From Bradyrhizobium sp. (GTDB lineage: Bacteria > Pseudomonadota > Alphaproteobacteria > Rhizobiales > Xanthobacteraceae), in assembly GCA_025960445.1 (NCBI GenBank), contig JAICIT010000120.1, positions 1 to 7,356 of the forward strand: 7,356 nt of DNA, in the 5' to 3' direction. Below the pieces are notes generated by a model, which did no database searches, was not told the DNA's origin, and saw nothing but the letters and a program-made list of their open reading frames with translations. Shown here in pieces: positions 5,498 to 7,356 of the stretch (position 1 is its first letter; every line of letters starts with the position of its first letter). The translations under genes were made by a program, and so were the position numbers.

Positions 5498-6904
5498 TTA
5501 CTGGCCTCGAAGCCGGTCCAGCACGCGGGAGGACGCAAATCCGTCCGCAGGGGTCCCGATTGAGGCCTGGAAGCTGCGCAAGGCTTCCCGCGTCAGGCCG
5601 CCAAACTGGCCATCCGGAACACCGCGATAGAACCCGCGCTGTGCCAAAAGCTGCTGCAGTTCCAGCCGCTCGGCGCGCGACAATTCGCGCTCCTGCCGGG
5701 GCCAGGACTGTACGAACGGCGCTCCTCCCCGGAGGCGGTCGGCGAAATGTCCGATGGCGAGCGCGTACGCTTCCGCCGGATTGTATTTCATGATCACCCG
5801 GAAATTTTGCAGCATCAGGAAGGCCGGTCCTTGGACGCCGGCGGGCGCCAGCAGATAGGCCTTTTCAGACGGGTTCGGAAATGCCTGCCTGGTAGCGCGC
5901 ATGAGGCCGAGCTGCTCCCACTGCGCGATGGTCATCGCCTTCGCACGATCCGCCAGCATGTAGTTGAAGGTTGGAGGTAGGACGACTTCGTAGCCCCAGC
6001 TCTCGCCTGCGCGCCAGCCGTCCTTCTTCAAGTTGTTTGCGGTTGAGGCGATCAGGTCGGCCGGGTCGTCGACCACATCGCGCCGACCATCACCATCGGC
6101 ATCGACCGCGTAACGCTTGAACGCCGTCGGCATGAATTGCGTCGGGCCGAATGCGCCAGCCCAGGAGCCGCGCATCTGCTCGGGACGCAAATCGCCGTGG
6201 TGCAGGATTTCCAGCGCCGAAAGGAATTCGTCCTTGAAATAATTCTGGCGACGGCCGATGCAGGCCAAAGTCGCGGTGGATTGCAGCACGCTACGATCGC
6301 CGATTTGCGTGGAATAGTTCGATTCGATGCCCCAAATCGCCGCGATGATGTAGCGATCGACGCCAAAGGCGCGTTCCACCGCATCGAACTGCGGCTTGTA
6401 TTGAGCGAGTATCTCACGGCCCCTGGCGAGCCGGTTGTCGTTCACGAGAATGTCGAGATAGTCCCAAATCGATTTGGTGAATTCCGGCTGCGAATCCATC
6501 AGATCCATGATCCGCAGATCGGGCGTGAGACCCGCGGTAAAGCGCTGGAAGCTTGCCTGCGAGATGTTGCGGCGCGCCGCGTCGGGCCACATTGAGGCGA
6601 CACAATTATCGAAATTCGCGGCCGCTTCACGGATTGCCGATGCGGTCATCAACGGGTGCCCGGAAGCACCGTCCTCTCCGCTCCAGGGAAGCGGCGCATT
6701 CGTTGCCGCAGGCGGCGATTGTATCTGCGTTGAACCGCCTGGCTGGCCCATTGGCGGAGAAGCTTTTGAAAGTGTGCCTGTAAAAAGGTTGTCGAGAAAT
6801 GCGAGGCCAGTACCGCTCGTGAACTGCGCGTGCGCCGCGTCCGCGCTGCTAAACGCCAGCAGCACCGCCGCAATAACCCCTAAACTTCCCCGCCGGACCC
6901 ACAT
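5498..6904 (-). CDS. Exported lytic murein transglycosylase, MltB type, with C-terminal peptidoglycan-binding domain
   Basis: The 468-residue protein cleaves the MurNAc-GlcNAc bond of peptidoglycan with formation of the 1,6-anhydro end, acting in the periplasm. A signal peptide MWVRRGSLG...AHA ends at residue 26 (before QF). The catalytic domain spans about 90-400. It has the catalytic Glu194 in IWGIESNY, the GAFGPTQFMPTAF substrate-groove motif (250-262), and a Ca-binding-like loop DADGDG (268-273) as in MltB. A peptidoglycan-binding domain 1 follows at about 405-465 (LQQLLAQRGFYRG..DGQFGGLTREAL). A Pro/Ser/Gly-rich linker separates the signal peptide from the enzyme. I chose the ATG at 6904 because it places the signal peptide at the N-terminus and has GAGG seven bases upstream; the frame stays open to an ATG at 7045, which would bury the signal. 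The signal ends in AHAQ with no lipobox Cys, so it is probably soluble and not lipid anchored. Confidence 0.93.
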   Translation of the reverse strand: MWVRRGSLGVIAAVLLAFSSADAAHAQFTSGTGLAFLDNLFTGTLSKASPPMGQPGGSTQIQSPPAATNAPLPWSGEDGASGHPLMTASAIREAAANFDNCVASMWPDAARRNISQASFQRFTAGLTPDLRIMDLMDSQPEFTKSIWDYLDILVNDNRLARGREILAQYKPQFDAVERAFGVDRYIIAAIWGIESNYSTQIGDRSVLQSTATLACIGRRQNYFKDEFLSALEILHHGDLRPEQMRGSWAGAFGPTQFMPTAFKRYAVDADGDGRRDVVDDPADLIASTANNLKKDGWRAGESWGYEVVLPPTFNYMLADRAKAMTIAQWEQLGLMRATRQAFPNPSEKAYLLAPAGVQGPAFLMLQNFRVIMKYNPAEAYALAIGHFADRLRGGAPFVQSWPRQERELSRAERLELQQLLAQRGFYRGVPDGQFGGLTREALRSFQASIGTPADGFASSRVLDRLRGQ

Positions 6905-6952
6905 CACCGTGCCTCGCCTTGTATCCCCGCCAGCGCGAGTAGTCGCCTCTTC

Positions 6953-6964
6953 AGGAGGCCTCCT
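6953..6964. repeat. Perfect 12-bp palindrome AGGAGGCCTCCT
   Basis: The sequence equals its own reverse complement and presents an AGGAGG core on each strand. It lies about 50 bp upstream of the transglycosylase start. No start codon is suitably placed on either side, so it is not an SD for a gene I can see. It may be a protein site or a hairpin in the leader, or chance in GC-rich DNA. Confidence 0.35.
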
Positions 6965-7170
6965 CCCGGTTTCCAATAGCTTAACAAAGGCGAGATTTTG
7001 GTGCCGGAGATTTTTTCGTTTGGCGGAAGAGATCGCTGCCGGCATGGCGCGCGAACGGGGCTCCCCGGAAACGACCTATGGAACCGAGTTTCGACTGGCA
7101 ACACGGGTTTCGGCCGCGCAAGGAAATATATTCGGCGGCTCACAGGGCCGTACGTTCACATCGCGCTTTG

Positions 7171-7199
7171 TTGACACATGCAAACAGGTTACCAAGTGG
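7171..7199 (+). promoter_or_regulatory. Candidate galU promoter: perfect -35, poor -10
   Basis: TTGACA at 7171-7176 is a consensus -35 about 75 bp upstream of the galU ATG. The hexamer 17 bp further (AAGTGG) does not look like a -10. A better A/T-rich hexamer, GCATAT at 7202-7207, is 25 bp away, which is too far. The call rests on the -35 alone. Confidence 0.3.
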
Positions 7200-7251
7200 C
7201 AGCATATCACGTGCCCACCGCACAGTCTCTCAAGGCAGCCCGACAATCCCC

Positions 7252-7356
7252 ATGAAGATCCGCAAAGCCGTATTCCCGGTCGCCGGCCTCGGCACCCGCG
7301 TCCTGCCCGCCACCAAGGCGATGCCAAAGGAAATGCTGACCATCGTCGACAAACCG
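7252..7356 (+). CDS. galU: UTP-glucose-1-phosphate uridylyltransferase (GalU), N-terminal 35 codons only
   Basis: GalU makes UDP-glucose from UTP and glucose-1-phosphate, feeding exopolysaccharide, LPS and glucan synthesis in the cytosol. Only the first 35 residues are in the window, of roughly 290-300 expected. They contain the whole nucleotide-binding signature: AGLGTR (11-16), [12 protein letters not shown] (18-29) and VDKP (32-35), which is diagnostic of bacterial GalU. Related sugar nucleotidyltransferases such as RfbA differ in this stretch (typically GGSGTRLYP). The start is the ATG; no good SD lies immediately upstream, only AAGG about 16 bases away. It is transcribed away from the lytic transglycosylase gene. 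Confidence 0.9.
   Translation, partial: MKIRKAVFPVAGLGTRVLPATKAMPKEMLTIVDKP

Larger units (their letters stand above)
6905..7251. other. 347-bp divergent intergenic region between lytic transglycosylase and galU
   Basis: No gene is supported here. The minus-strand frame that runs through it is an open extension of the transglycosylase frame without export or domain features. It should hold the promoters of both flanking genes. Visible items are a perfect 12-bp palindrome at 6953-6964, a TTGACA at 7171-7176 pointing to galU, and a CACGTG at 7208-7213. No clear promoter for the transglycosylase gene could be picked out. Confidence 0.6.

Noticed and set aside
5089..5538. 149-codon minus-strand frame covering the gap between the transglycosylase and SGNH genes
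   Set aside because: Overlaps the SGNH gene start region and signal peptide out of frame and crosses the transglycosylase stop; no domain features.
6905..7045. 47-residue N-terminal extension of the lytic transglycosylase from an ATG at 7045
   Set aside because: It would bury a clear signal peptide (MWVRRGSLG...AHA); the ATG at 6904 has an SD and puts the signal at the N-terminus.

Overview
The window looks like a piece of an alphaproteobacterial chromosome, most likely Bradyrhizobium or a close relative in the Nitrobacteraceae. The grounds are GC-rich coding sequence with strong G/C at third positions, a TfdA-like dioxygenase of the kind I know from Bradyrhizobium, and a galU / lytic transglycosylase / DUF459-type SGNH protein arrangement that I recall from that family. 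The assignment rests on gene content and memory, not on a search.

Left part (1-3697) is a small-molecule oxidation region. It holds a zinc-independent medium-chain NAD(P)H:quinone-type reductase on the minus strand, cut by the left edge; a 306-bp non-coding stretch with two inverted repeats; a TfdA/TauD-type Fe(II)/2-oxoglutarate dioxygenase (minus); and two short-chain dehydrogenases transcribed away from each other across a 59-bp gap. The first of these dehydrogenases runs in the same direction as the dioxygenase, 130 bp upstream of it. These genes read as an accessory catabolic set: a hydroxylase or ether-cleaving enzyme plus dehydrogenases to process the products. The substrate cannot be told from sequence.

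Right part (3711-7356) is envelope related. A secreted SGNH-fold protein (minus) has its diagnostic catalytic residues replaced. Upstream of it on the same strand is an exported MltB-type lytic murein transglycosylase with a C-terminal peptidoglycan-binding domain. A 347-bp divergent intergenic region then leads to the first 35 codons of galU (plus), which supplies UDP-glucose for surface polysaccharides.

I saw no RNA genes, CRISPR arrays, insertion sequences or phage genes. I did not find a clear undescribed multi-gene system. The points most worth a second look are the SGNH protein that looks like a pseudoenzyme next to a lytic transglycosylase, the TfdA-like/SDR cluster of unknown substrate, and one SDR lacking the catalytic-tetrad Asn.
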